17,063 nucleotides of DNA, taken from CAYWEP01 sp964613075 (lineage in GTDB: Bacteria > Patescibacteriota > Microgenomatia > Levybacterales > UBA12049). Below the pieces are notes generated by a model. It saw nothing but the letters and a program-made list of their open reading frames with translations. It was not told the DNA's origin and ran no database searches. The DNA lies in assembly GCA_964613075.1 (NCBI GenBank), contig CAZTFV010000024.1, positions 1 to 17,063 on the forward strand. Direction: 5' to 3'. Made by a program: the position numbers and the translations under genes. Positions 1 through 7,047 of the stretch are shown here, piece by piece (within the stretch, counting starts at the first letter, position 1; each line of letters begins with the position of its first letter).

Positions 1-243
1 AGGTGGGATTGTCGCGTTTCAGTCTCACTCGTTTCTGTTACTCTCAGATTCTGTTAATTCAAAATCTGTTTTCCACCGCGCGTGTGAGTAAACGATGGAA
101 ACACCAGACCTTTCGGTTCGGAGCTTTTTGCTCCACTCCTTGCATTACTGCTGTCCGGACTTTCCTCCCCACTTCGCTAAAGCTTAGAGGGGCAAGCCCT
201 TTTAGCCTTAGAAAGCAGAGTAGCGATCCTTCTTCCTAGGATA
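1..243 (-). ncRNA. rnpB: RNase P RNA (5' part, cut by the window edge)
   Basis: Catalytic RNA of ribonuclease P, which trims the 5' leader from precursor tRNAs. Read on the minus strand, bases 167-153 are GAGGAAAGTCCGGAC, the conserved CR-I/P4 signature at the 5' side of bacterial RNase P RNAs. Upstream, CGCTA (225-221) pairs with TAGCG (179-175) around a long hairpin that fits the P3 stem. Downstream, an ACAGAAACGAG segment resembles the conserved purine-rich stretch after P10/P11. The 5' end is placed about 7 bases after the -10 box at 250-255. The 3' half, including the strand that closes P4, lies beyond base 1. The open reading frame on the opposite strand (3-239) is incidental. Identification is by motif and position, not by a covariance search. 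Confidence 0.88.
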
Positions 244-249
244 TTAGCA

Positions 250-278
250 ATTATATCACCTATAGTGCTAACTGGCAA
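250..278 (-). promoter_or_regulatory. Sigma-70-type promoter of rnpB
   Basis: On the minus strand, TTGCCA (278-273) is followed after exactly 17 bases by TATAAT (255-250). The predicted start, around base 243, coincides with the 5' end of the RNase P RNA. The promoter sits directly after the helicase stop codon at 284-286, so rnpB probably has its own transcript. Confidence 0.8.
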
Positions 279-283
279 GTTTA

Positions 284-3280
284 TTAGTTAGAATAGGTAG
301 AGCAGAGCATGGCGTATTCGCAATCTTTGCATAGCATAATGCCGCTGCAGCGGAAAGCGCTTTGCTGTATCTCTTCAACTTTTCTTAAGATTAGTTCTTT
401 TGCTTTATCCAACTGTTCTTGTGTGCGAGTGGTACTCATTCTGATATTGGGTTCAATGTAATAAAGCGTCAATGTAATCTCATCTGGTTTTTTGCGAAAC
501 AGCGGGTCATTGATTTGCGTTGCGGCAAGGGCATAAAGCGTCAGCTGTAAATCGCTTTTTATTTTTTTATCATCCGGTACATTAATGCCTGTTTTGTAAT
601 CAATAATTTCGATTCGATTGTCGTCAAGTTGATCTATACGGTCGAACCTGCCTAAGATTTTGATCTTATCCAACATGAATTGAAAGGGCATTTCGGTTTG
701 TATGGGGAGATGCGGTTCGCGAGCGTTTTGTTGCATATAAGATAGGAGCAGATTTCTCGCGCCTTTTTTGGCATCTTCTTCATGTGCTTTTCCAGCGTAG
801 CCATTTCCTACCCAATATTCATCAATGAGCTTGTCTATCACATCATCAGGAAGTGCTTTTTTGCCAAAACCGAGTTGATAAATTGTTTTGAGAAGCGCGT
901 GCATTGTGGTGCCAAAGCTCAAGGCAGCAGAGGGAGCGGTAGGAAGCTTCATAATATAGCGGAGTTTATAGTGAAGCGGACAGAGGTCAAAGGTTTGGAG
1001 CTGGGAATACGAGAGATAGGTAATAGGGGGAATCTGGGCTATCGGGGAGATAAGGGAAATTGGGGTAGTCGGGGATGCATTTTCAGCGGTTGGTGCGAGG
1101 ATTTCAAGGAGTGAAAGCTGCTGCACAGAGTTCTCAAGTCGTTGTTTTTTGATCACGCTATCAACGTATTTCTCGCCTAAGGCTTCATAGACAAATGGTG
1201 AGATTTTTCGTTCGCGTTTCCCTTCGCCGTAATAATTGGCAGCTGAGAGAAATAATTTGTCTCTTGCTCGCGTCATCGCGACGTAAAAAAGGCGTCGCTC
1301 TTCTTGGAGATTCTCATCACCTTCTGGCAGTTCTTCTTTAATTAGGTCTTGCGGGACCGGGATCGGTTCTTTTCTATCTCTGCTGGGGAAGCGCTGCGTT
1401 ACCAGATTAACGACAAAGACCACGGGGAATTCAAGCCCTTTGCTTGAATGGACGGTTAAAATATTCACAGCATCCGTATCTGACCAATCCATTTCTGCTG
1501 CCAATGGGCTTTCGCCAAGTTCTGATGCCAACTCTATCCAGTCCACAACGGCAAATACCGATGCGTCGTCGTGTGCTGCTGCGTATGATTGCAGTTTGTC
1601 AAAAAACTTTGCAACATTTTGCGCTTGTCGTTCTGTTCGGAGAGATCGTGGATCAAGATAGTGGCCCAGTAGTCCTGATTCTTCAAAAAAATGGTAGAGA
1701 ATTTGTCCGGCATTTTCTCGCGGTACGAGTGCGAGGTGTCGTTTTATCATTTCCACTAACCGTCTGATTTTTTCTTTGCAACTTTCAGAAACGCTTATAC
1801 TATCCGGTTCCTCAAGTGTTTCAAACAGCGTTTTATTTCGTTTCTTACCGCTATTGAGTATCGCTGCGATATCGCGCGCCTCAAGGTTGAAAATTGGCAT
1901 GGTGAGGACGCGGTAGAGTGCTGCCTGATCGTCAAAATTTGCAAGGATACGAAGGTAGGCGATGAGATCTTTTATTTCTTCCTGTCGGAAAAGATGCCCA
2001 GGTCCTAAGAATTGATAGGGGATTCTTGCCCGCTCAAGACTTCTTTGGAAAGGAAGCGCGTGGTCGTTGGCCCGAACCAGAATAGCAAAATCATTCCACT
2101 TCCTATCATTATTTTTCGTCTCTTCTTTAATTTTCTTTATAACAAGTTCTGCCTCATCTTCAACGCGGTTGCCAAACAGAAGCTCGATTGGTTGGCCTTC
2201 AATATTGCGATGGCTCGATAATTTTTTATCTATTTTTTCTTTTACCTCGAGTCTATCTGGATTATTGTTTTGGATCATGACATACGCACTCTGAAGGATT
2301 TCTTTAGTTGAACGATAATTTTTGGTAAGAGTTATGATCTTGGCTTTTGGAAAATGGGATTTAAATTGCAACATATTGGCAATCGCAGCACCACGCCAAC
2401 GATAAATGCTCTGATCATCGTCCCCGACGACTGTGATATTTTTGTCATCGCCTGCAAGAAGAATTGCCAGTTCGTTTTGGGCGAAGTTGGTATCCTGGAA
2501 TTCGTCGACGAGAATATATTTGAACTTTTCTTGGTAATAGCGAAGGATATTTTTTCGTGTGCGGAATAATTTCAAAACATTGGCAATGAGATTTGAGAAA
2601 TCCATAATTCCTTCTTTGGCTTTTAACTCTTCGTATACCTTGAACGCGTTTGCCAATTCTACGGTTTTTCGTATATCGTCGTCAGTTACTTCAGCGTCTA
2701 GCGCCGAGCGTCTAGCTCCTAGTTTTTTACTATTTTTTCGGATTTCGTCCGCCAGCTGGCGGATCGGATTTCGGATTTCCTGAGCATACAGCAAATACTG
2801 TTCAGGCGTGATATCGTCGTCTGCAAGCCTGGCAAAATGGGTAAGCATTGCCTGAAGGAATTTATATGGGTTACCAAGCGGGCGAAAATAGTCAAGCTTT
2901 AGCTCATAGAGATGCTTGCGAAGAAAAAGCGTTGCCTCTGCTTCTGTTGCTAATGTATATGCGGGGTTTAATCCGATATGGATTGCCTCTTGTCTTAGAA
3001 TCCTATCGCAGAACGCATGAAATGTCTGGACCCAAAGTTGCGTATAGCCATATGGCAGCATTTCATCAATGCGTGTCTCCATCTCAAGTGCTGCTTTTTC
3101 GGTGAAGGTGAGGGCGAGGATTTCAGACGGAAGGATTTCTTTGTCCAGGATAAGATGTTTAACACGCTGGGTGATAACGGTTGTTTTGCCCGTACCAGCT
3201 CCCGCAATAATAAGGAGCGGTCCATCACCGTGTTCCACAGCGGCACGTTGTTCATCGTTGAGATGATATTGGTTAGCCAT
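284..3280 (-). CDS. UvrD/PcrA-like superfamily 1 helicase fused to a Cas4/AddB-type Fe-S nuclease
   Basis: Predicted ATP-driven 3'-5' DNA helicase with a C-terminal nuclease, probably for double-strand end processing or other repair. Numbering from the ATG: Walker A AGAGTGKT (26-33), DEFQDTN (259-265), QSIYRWRGA (290-298), NYRST (321-325), VHSSKG (610-615) and FYVAMTRAR (665-673) are the helicase motifs. After a low-complexity S/T/P/I linker (735-753) comes a PD-(D/E)XK domain: C767, H794, D880 in RFDRID, D894-Y-K896, and a final CKDCEYAMLC with C984, C987 and C993. Those cysteines with C767 should hold a 4Fe-4S cluster, as in AddB and Cas4. Length is 998 residues. A TTG four codons upstream (3292) is also open, but the ATG begins a normal UvrD N-terminus (MANQYHLNDEQ); neither start has a good Shine-Dalgarno. 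Residues about 171-197 and the linker derive from repeats (2693-2780, 1026-1074). No addB-like partner is in the window. Confidence 0.93.
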   Translation of the reverse strand: MANQYHLNDEQRAAVEHGDGPLLIIAGAGTGKTTVITQRVKHLILDKEILPSEILALTFTEKAALEMETRIDEMLPYGYTQLWVQTFHAFCDRILRQEAIHIGLNPAYTLATEAEATLFLRKHLYELKLDYFRPLGNPYKFLQAMLTHFARLADDDITPEQYLLYAQEIRNPIRQLADEIRKNSKKLGARRSALDAEVTDDDIRKTVELANAFKVYEELKAKEGIMDFSNLIANVLKLFRTRKNILRYYQEKFKYILVDEFQDTNFAQNELAILLAGDDKNITVVGDDDQSIYRWRGAAIANMLQFKSHFPKAKIITLTKNYRSTKEILQSAYVMIQNNNPDRLEVKEKIDKKLSSHRNIEGQPIELLFGNRVEDEAELVIKKIKEETKNNDRKWNDFAILVRANDHALPFQRSLERARIPYQFLGPGHLFRQEEIKDLIAYLRILANFDDQAALYRVLTMPIFNLEARDIAAILNSGKKRNKTLFETLEEPDSISVSESCKEKIRRLVEMIKRHLALVPRENAGQILYHFFEESGLLGHYLDPRSLRTERQAQNVAKFFDKLQSYAAAHDDASVFAVVDWIELASELGESPLAAEMDWSDTDAVNILTVHSSKGLEFPVVFVVNLVTQRFPSRDRKEPIPVPQDLIKEELPEGDENLQEERRLFYVAMTRARDKLFLSAANYYGEGKRERKISPFVYEALGEKYVDSVIKKQRLENSVQQLSLLEILAPTAENASPTTPISLISPIAQIPPITYLSYSQLQTFDLCPLHYKLRYIMKLPTAPSAALSFGTTMHALLKTIYQLGFGKKALPDDVIDKLIDEYWVGNGYAGKAHEEDAKKGARNLLLSYMQQNAREPHLPIQTEMPFQFMLDKIKILGRFDRIDQLDDNRIEIIDYKTGINVPDDKKIKSDLQLTLYALAATQINDPLFRKKPDEITLTLYYIEPNIRMSTTRTQEQLDKAKELILRKVEEIQQSAFRCSGIMLCKDCEYAMLCSTYSN
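1026..1074 (+). repeat. Degenerate 9-base G-run repeat, possible G-quadruplex, inside the helicase gene
   Basis: On the plus strand six G-runs (GGGGG, GGG, GGGG, GGG, GGGG, GGGG) are separated by loops of 5, 5, 6, 5 and 5 bases. This meets the usual G3+N1-7 rule for quadruplexes with runs to spare. Read as the gene (minus strand) it gives a three-residue rhythm, ISL ISP IAQ IPP, in the linker between helicase and nuclease. The repeat lies on the template strand of the gene, so its G-rich form would not be in the mRNA. Confidence 0.7.
2693..2780. repeat. Repeat cluster with a 16-base perfect palindrome, in frame in the helicase gene
   Basis: TCCGCCAGCTGGCGGA (2748-2763) is a perfect palindrome, flanked on both sides by copies of a TTCGGATTT-like word. 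Next to it AGCGTCTAGC occurs twice (2693-2702 and 2707-2716). The gene reads through as IRQLADEIRK and GARRSALDAE, residues about 171-197, which look unlike a conserved UvrD segment. This suggests two short repeat insertions accepted in frame, probably in the variable 1B region. Confidence 0.6.
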
Positions 3281-3284
3281 AGAG

Positions 3285-3299
3285 TTCTGCAAAGCAGAA
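3285..3299. repeat. Small hairpin module at the helicase start
   Basis: TTCTGC and GCAGAA surround a 3-base centre, forming a 6-base-pair hairpin that ends five bases before the helicase ATG. The same module occurs in the intergenic repeat (3406-3420), and its core CTGC-TTT-GCAG is what remains when the two flanks of the 8852-8951 gap are joined. It could hide or set the helicase translation start. Confidence 0.65.
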
Positions 3300-3320
3300 T
3301 TTAAAACTTAAAAAGTTATT

Positions 3321-3512
3321 ATTGTTCGAGCTTGTCGAGAACTTTTCTCTCGTCATCCTGGCTTGTCCAGGATCTCTTACGTTCTTAGAGATTCTGGATG
3401 CGCTCTTCTGCTTTGCAGAATCGCTTACCAGAATGACGCTATACTTCTCGACTCACGGAGTTTACCCTGAGATTCTTCGCTCCGCTCAGAATGACCGAAG
3501 GGCTCGAAGAAT
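3321..3512. repeat. Nested composite palindromic repeat (intergenic)
   Basis: Outer arms ATTGTTCGAGC (3321-3331) and GCTCGAAGAAT (3502-3512) are inverted with one mismatch. Inside lies a second element, CGTCATCCTGG (3351-3361) to CCAGAATGACG (3428-3438), which itself carries the TTCTGC-TTT-GCAGAA hairpin at 3406-3420. The inner element is clearly related to the insertion at 7374-7469 in tsaD: both share GTCATCCTGGCTTGTCCA, the word CCAGGATCTCTTA and GAGATTCTGGA. The stretch between 3281 and 3686 holds no convincing gene. Confidence 0.82.
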
Positions 3513-3540
3513 AAAGTTTACATCAGGAGTATTATTGTAT

Positions 3541-3557
3541 ACACATGAGACATGTGT
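3541..3557. repeat. Perfect 7-base inverted repeat
   Basis: ACACATG and CATGTGT flank a 3-base loop. It lies in the non-coding stretch about 90 bases before the promoter at 3644-3672, next to a direct repeat of CAGGAGTATT (3524-3533 and 3583-3592). Its role is unknown: operator, hairpin or chance. Confidence 0.4.
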
Positions 3558-3620
3558 TGGCAAGGGAGCGTACCATAACAAACAGGAGTATTCTATAGCA
3601 GAGTTTCGATAAAATTTCGT

Positions 3621-3651
3621 ATTGTCGAGTTATTATGCTGAACTTGACAAT
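3621..3651. promoter_or_regulatory. Inverted repeat overlapping a -35 box (possible operator)
   Basis: ATTGTCGAGTT (3621-3631) and AACTTGACAAT (3641-3651) form an inverted repeat with one mismatch and a 9-base spacer. The right arm contains the TTGACA -35 box of the 3687 gene, so a dimeric regulator bound here would compete with RNA polymerase. No regulator gene lies nearby, and the operator role is an inference. Confidence 0.45.
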
Positions 3652-3672
3652 CGTTTTCGAAGTAAGTATACT
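3644..3672 (+). promoter_or_regulatory. Sigma-70-type promoter of the 3687 gene
   Basis: TTGACA (3644-3649), 17-base spacer, TATACT (3667-3672). The predicted start is near base 3679, leaving a leader of only about 8 bases before the ATG at 3687. Confidence 0.8.
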
Positions 3673-3686
3673 ATGAGACATATATT

Positions 3687-4238
3687 ATGAATGTAGAAAG
3701 ATCAGGTATTGATTTAGAAGCAACTATAGGAGAGCTTTACAGAGTGCTTCGGGCGGGAAATACTGAGCTTACTGCTCGGCATGTAGAATTGCTTCAGTCT
3801 GTAAAGTTTCACGATGGAATTCTTAGTTTCAACAATGTGACCGTTCCTATACCTGCACTTGGTCAATCAACTGAGCAGCTATATCTAACTGATCGACATT
3901 GGTTTTCCCTAAAAGATGGAAAGATTATACTTACTCCTCCTATTACTATACCTCCTCCAAGAGTTAGTCTGAGAGATATACTCTATGAAATGAAGCCAGT
4001 GGAGGGCAGAGAGCTTGACGATCGTGTTATGGGGTTAATGCCCGTAGAGGTTAGGGGTGGGTTTGTCATTGATATAGAAGGAAGCTCAATGCCACATCTC
4101 GTGATACCCGTGTTTAGCCGTATGAGAAACCTTGGTTCCTTTGGTGGCCCCCGTCTATCGAGTATACGGGTTGGGGTTTTAGGAGAAGGTGGATACTACT
4201 ATGGGTTAGACAGGTATGTTAATCAGCCCCGACGGTAA
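3687..4238 (+). CDS. Unrecognised protein of 183 residues
   Basis: I do not recognise this family. The product is soluble, with no signal peptide or membrane segment. The first 50 residues look helical, and the rest looks beta-rich with two proline runs (ITIPPPRVSLRDIL near 87-100) and a glycine-rich C-terminus ending GEGGYYYGLDRYVNQPRR. No catalytic motif is visible. That it is a real gene is supported by an excellent promoter directly upstream and an undisturbed frame up to TAA. It points toward rmuC on the other strand, 63 bases away, with no obvious terminator between them. It is not coupled to any neighbour, so context gives no function. Confidence 0.72.
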   Translation: MNVERSGIDLEATIGELYRVLRAGNTELTARHVELLQSVKFHDGILSFNNVTVPIPALGQSTEQLYLTDRHWFSLKDGKIILTPPITIPPPRVSLRDILYEMKPVEGRELDDRVMGLMPVEVRGGFVIDIEGSSMPHLVIPVFSRMRNLGSFGGPRLSSIRVGVLGEGGYYYGLDRYVNQPRR

Positions 4239-4301
4239 AGAAGAGCTTTCAGAAAACATCAAGTTTAATTGCCAGACTTACTCCTCATTTTGTTTGACGA
4301 C

Positions 4302-5300
4302 TTATTCTTCGAGGTGCTTGGTGGTTGAGAGTTTGTTGCCAAATTGAGAGAAGCCTACTGAGACATTAGTGAACTGTGCCGTAGCGTTGTTCAAATGCTT
4401 TCCGAGAGTCCCCATATTTTCATTGATCTTCTCATAGTCCAGTTGAAGCGTTCGGAGTAATTTGAAAACCTCTTTGGAGCGGGATTCAATTTTCTTGCCC
4501 TCAAAAGAGAGAAGAATTGTCTGTAAATGCGCATATAACGTGCTTGGTGAGACAATATACACACGGTTTTTTCGAGCATACTCCATGAGTGTCAGCGTAT
4601 TGACTAATTCGTAATATACAGCTTCGCTTGGCACATACATCAGTGCAAAATCCATTGTCCCTTCATCAGGCAGTATATATTTTTTTGCAATACTATCAAT
4701 ATGTTTTTTCACATCTCTGACGAACTCTCTCTGCATTGCTTCTTTCTCAGCATCACTTGCTTTCATGAGTCGCTGAAAACTTTCCATGGGGAATTTGGAG
4801 TCAATCGGCAGTATGCCAGCATCGGTTTTGATGGCAGCATCGACTTTTTCTCCAGATTTGAATTGATACTGGAGGTGAAACGAATTTTTGGGGAACATTT
4901 GGGCTATGAGGTCTTTTAGTATTTCTTCTCCTATGTTGCCGCGAAGCTTTGGGCTTTTTAAGAATTCCTGGAGTTCTTTCATGCTCCGTCCAATCTCGCT
5001 CATCTGTCCGACTTCATGTCCGACATCGCGGATGACTGCAGCTGCTTTGTCCAGTCGTTCATTCAACTGTTTGCTATTTTCCTGCAGTGTTTTGATCATG
5101 GTTGATGAATTCGTACTTAGTGAATCATGAACGGTTTTGTTGGTTGATTCCAGTGATGTCTGCATTGTGCGAAGCCATTCCAGAAGCGCTGCATCGGTTT
5201 TTTGATTTTGTAGCTGAGAGAGCTTTTTATTGAGGAAATAAAAAAGGAGAATAAATCCACCAAGGAGCAGGAGGAGAATAGGCAGCAGGGCATCGGGCAT
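4302..5300 (-). CDS. rmuC: RmuC family DNA recombination protein
   Basis: RmuC proteins carry a PD-(D/E)XK-like nuclease fold and in E. coli limit inversions at short inverted repeats. Here a single membrane helix (4-23) is followed by a coiled coil (about 28-118), then the RmuC core with GNIGEE (121-126), VDAAI (153-157), PIDSKFP (165-171), the FALMYVPSEAVY segment (218-229) and SPSTLYAHL (251-259). The length of 332 residues suits a compact family member. The ATG at 5300 follows an extended -10 box with a leader of about 3 bases. It is divergent from the CHRD-like gene. A factor affecting inverted-repeat rearrangement is notable in a genome rich in palindromes, but that link is only suggestive. 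Confidence 0.92.
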   Translation of the reverse strand: MPDALLPILLLLLGGFILLFYFLNKKLSQLQNQKTDAALLEWLRTMQTSLESTNKTVHDSLSTNSSTMIKTLQENSKQLNERLDKAAAVIRDVGHEVGQMSEIGRSMKELQEFLKSPKLRGNIGEEILKDLIAQMFPKNSFHLQYQFKSGEKVDAAIKTDAGILPIDSKFPMESFQRLMKASDAEKEAMQREFVRDVKKHIDSIAKKYILPDEGTMDFALMYVPSEAVYYELVNTLTLMEYARKNRVYIVSPSTLYAHLQTILLSFEGKKIESRSKEVFKLLRTLQLDYEKINENMGTLGKHLNNATAQFTNVSVGFSQFGNKLSTTKHLEE

Positions 5301-5309
5301 AGTCAGCGT

Positions 5310-5317
5310 ATTGTATC
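5310..5317 (-). promoter_or_regulatory. Extended -10 promoter of rmuC
   Basis: On the minus strand TG, one base, then TACAAT (5315-5310) lie nine bases before the ATG. No good -35 is visible, as is common when an extended -10 is present. The transcript would start at or within about 3 bases of the ATG. Confidence 0.5.
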
Positions 5318-5334
5318 ACATCCGTTTTTTGGCA

Positions 5335-5363
5335 TTGACATCATACCGCTACTCTTTCATAAT
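5335..5363 (+). promoter_or_regulatory. Sigma-70-type promoter of the CHRD-like gene
   Basis: TTGACA (5335-5340), 17-base spacer, CATAAT (5358-5363). The predicted start near 5370 leaves a leader of about 8 bases before the ATG at 5378. Confidence 0.72.
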
Positions 5364-5377
5364 CACGGTAAGATTTT

Positions 5378-5902
5378 ATGCATAAAGGAGGAGTGATTAT
5401 TGCGCTTATTATTGTGTTATTTTTTGCCATTCTTTCTTTTTTTCCGATAAATAATCGGAGCAAACAGCGTTCTGAAGAGGATGCAAAAACTACGCAAAAC
5501 TATAGTGTATCGCCGATCCCGACACCTGCGCATACATGGGTTACAATTCCGCTATTTGCTGAGAATGGTTCGGGACTTAACGGGACCGCGGTCATTGCAA
5601 AGGCACCCACTGAGGAAGCTGCGCTTGATGTTGAAATCACCCTTGATAACGCTTTGCCTGATACCCGATATCCTGCACATTTGCATACCGGCAATTGCGA
5701 TGCGCCGGGTGCAATACTCTACCCACTTAATGATGTTGTAGAAGGAAAGTCATCAACTCGCCTGACGATTTCAATAGGAGAATTTAAAAAAAACTTACCA
5801 CTTATTATCAATATTCATCAATCAATAAAAAACCTTATGACATATGTTGTCTGCGGGAAGGTGCAGCAGGTTTACCCTACGAAATATCCCCTTGAAAAAT
5901 AG
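5378..5902 (+). CDS. Membrane-anchored CHRD / Cu-Zn superoxide dismutase-like domain protein
   Basis: An N-terminal membrane helix (about 5-23) and a charged, proline-containing linker lead to an external domain of about 110 residues. That domain has HLHTGNC (101-107), a G-x-x-Y-P-L turn (111-117), INIH (144-147) and VVCG (157-160). The HxHxGxC / NxH / CG pattern is shared by CHRD domains and by Cu,Zn superoxide dismutases, where the histidines bind copper and the two cysteines form a disulfide. Here H101, H103, H147 and the pair C107/C159 could do the same, but the full set of metal ligands is not visible, so enzyme activity is uncertain. The reading frame overlaps the 3' end of the opposing glycosyltransferase gene by 31 bases, tail to tail. 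No lipobox is present. Confidence 0.72.
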   Translation: MHKGGVIIALIIVLFFAILSFFPINNRSKQRSEEDAKTTQNYSVSPIPTPAHTWVTIPLFAENGSGLNGTAVIAKAPTEEAALDVEITLDNALPDTRYPAHLHTGNCDAPGAILYPLNDVVEGKSSTRLTISIGEFKKNLPLIINIHQSIKNLMTYVVCGKVQQVYPTKYPLEK

Positions 5903-7047
5903 GCAAGGAGCAGAAGAAGTAAAACTCCAGAGAGAAGGCCATAGGTAAAATGAATATATTTATTTTTTATTAATGCGAGTGAGAGGAAAATCGGAAAGAG
6001 GGGAGCTACGTAGCGAGGCAAGCTGGTAAATGTTCCTGAAAGTGTTGGTATTAAAAAACAAAATAGTGCAAATAAGAGATATGATTTCCTGACCCCCTTT
6101 TTATATCCGATATACAGCAGCATTATTACGAAGAAAAACATACTAAGTTCCAAGAATGAGATCCACCAGGTAAATTGTGCTGATGGTACTGAGATGAGAA
6201 TTTTTATATAGCGGTAGATTGTTTGGGGGAAAAGAATAATTTCACTTGCCGAGCGACCGTTATTAATTTCCGCATGCGCTTTTAGAAAGCGTAGCGGATC
6301 ATGCCAGTTCATTTGATTAAACCAGGCAAAAGCTATAATCCCAAGCGGTATCATTACTACTGAGATTCCTTTCAGGAAAGCCTGTTTTGTCGGTAGTTTT
6401 TTAAGCGAGATTTTTCCCTCTGTTATGTATTCATATATCATAGCAGGCAAAATACTGATTCCCATGATCCGAGTTGCGCTGAGAAGCAGACCGGAAATGC
6501 CTGCATAAAACCATTGTTTTTTCCGTGCGAAATAAAAAGCCAGCAGCGTTAATAGGAGGAAGAGGCTCTCCGAATAGAGGCTGCCAAAGAAAAATGAGGT
6601 CGGAAACAGCAGTAGAAAGATACTGCTTTTTCTGGCGATGTCTTCTGAGTAGTCTAAGCGAATGAGTTTGTAAAAAAGAATAAGGCTTATGAGGAAAAAG
6701 CTATTTGCTAGAAAAAAGGCTGAGAAAAAATATGGTGCGCTCAGTGGTCGCCCTCCGCCAAAAAGATTTGCCGCAAAAGCAACTGCCAGAGGGTAAAGCG
6801 GTAAGAAGCGAGAATTGGTGCCATCTTTGGCATATCCGCTTCCGGCGATTGTGAGATAATGGATACCGTCGAAGTTAGCCCAGGGATAGAGCAAGTAGTT
6901 ATCGACCGGGCTGTAGGGATGAATAAATTTCCAAAGATTGGTGTAGTTGGGGCCAGGTGCATACGGGGGTAGCGCCTGGTTTGCAAAGAAGAGCGGGAGG
7001 AAAAGGAAGATCCGCCAGATGAGAAAGGCGAGGATAATAAATTTCAT
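5872..7047 (-). CDS. PIG-V-like membrane glycosyltransferase (GT-C fold)
   Basis: Polytopic protein of 391 residues with about ten hydrophobic segments. A short N-terminal helix is followed by a large external loop carrying WANFDGIHYLTIAGSGY (56-72), with D60 as the likely catalytic acid, then RFLPLYPL (80-87) and an FPTSFFFGSLYSESLFLLL segment. This arrangement matches PIG-V-related mannosyltransferases (GT76), which use polyprenyl-phosphate sugars to modify lipids or proteins outside the membrane. Sugar and acceptor cannot be told from sequence. It is the last gene of the vanW operon; its ATG overlaps the tsaD stop as ATGA (7047-7044). Confidence 0.8.
   Translation of the reverse strand: MKFIILAFLIWRIFLFLPLFFANQALPPYAPGPNYTNLWKFIHPYSPVDNYLLYPWANFDGIHYLTIAGSGYAKDGTNSRFLPLYPLAVAFAANLFGGGRPLSAPYFFSAFFLANSFFLISLILFYKLIRLDYSEDIARKSSIFLLLFPTSFFFGSLYSESLFLLLTLLAFYFARKKQWFYAGISGLLLSATRIMGISILPAMIYEYITEGKISLKKLPTKQAFLKGISVVMIPLGIIAFAWFNQMNWHDPLRFLKAHAEINNGRSASEIILFPQTIYRYIKILISVPSAQFTWWISFLELSMFFFVIMLLYIGYKKGVRKSYLLFALFCFLIPTLSGTFTSLPRYVAPLFPIFLSLALIKNKYIHFTYGLLSGVLLLLLLAYFSRGYFVG

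Noticed and set aside
3..239. A 78-codon open frame on the plus strand
   Set aside because: It lies antisense to the RNase P RNA signature and has no family resemblance; the RNA gene with its promoter explains the region.
3322..3612. A 96-codon open frame on the plus strand
   Set aside because: It is made of the palindromic repeat read in one frame; no protein motif and no proper promoter.
4239..4301. A bidirectional terminator between the 3687 gene and rmuC
   Set aside because: I could not find a stable stem followed by T-runs on either strand.
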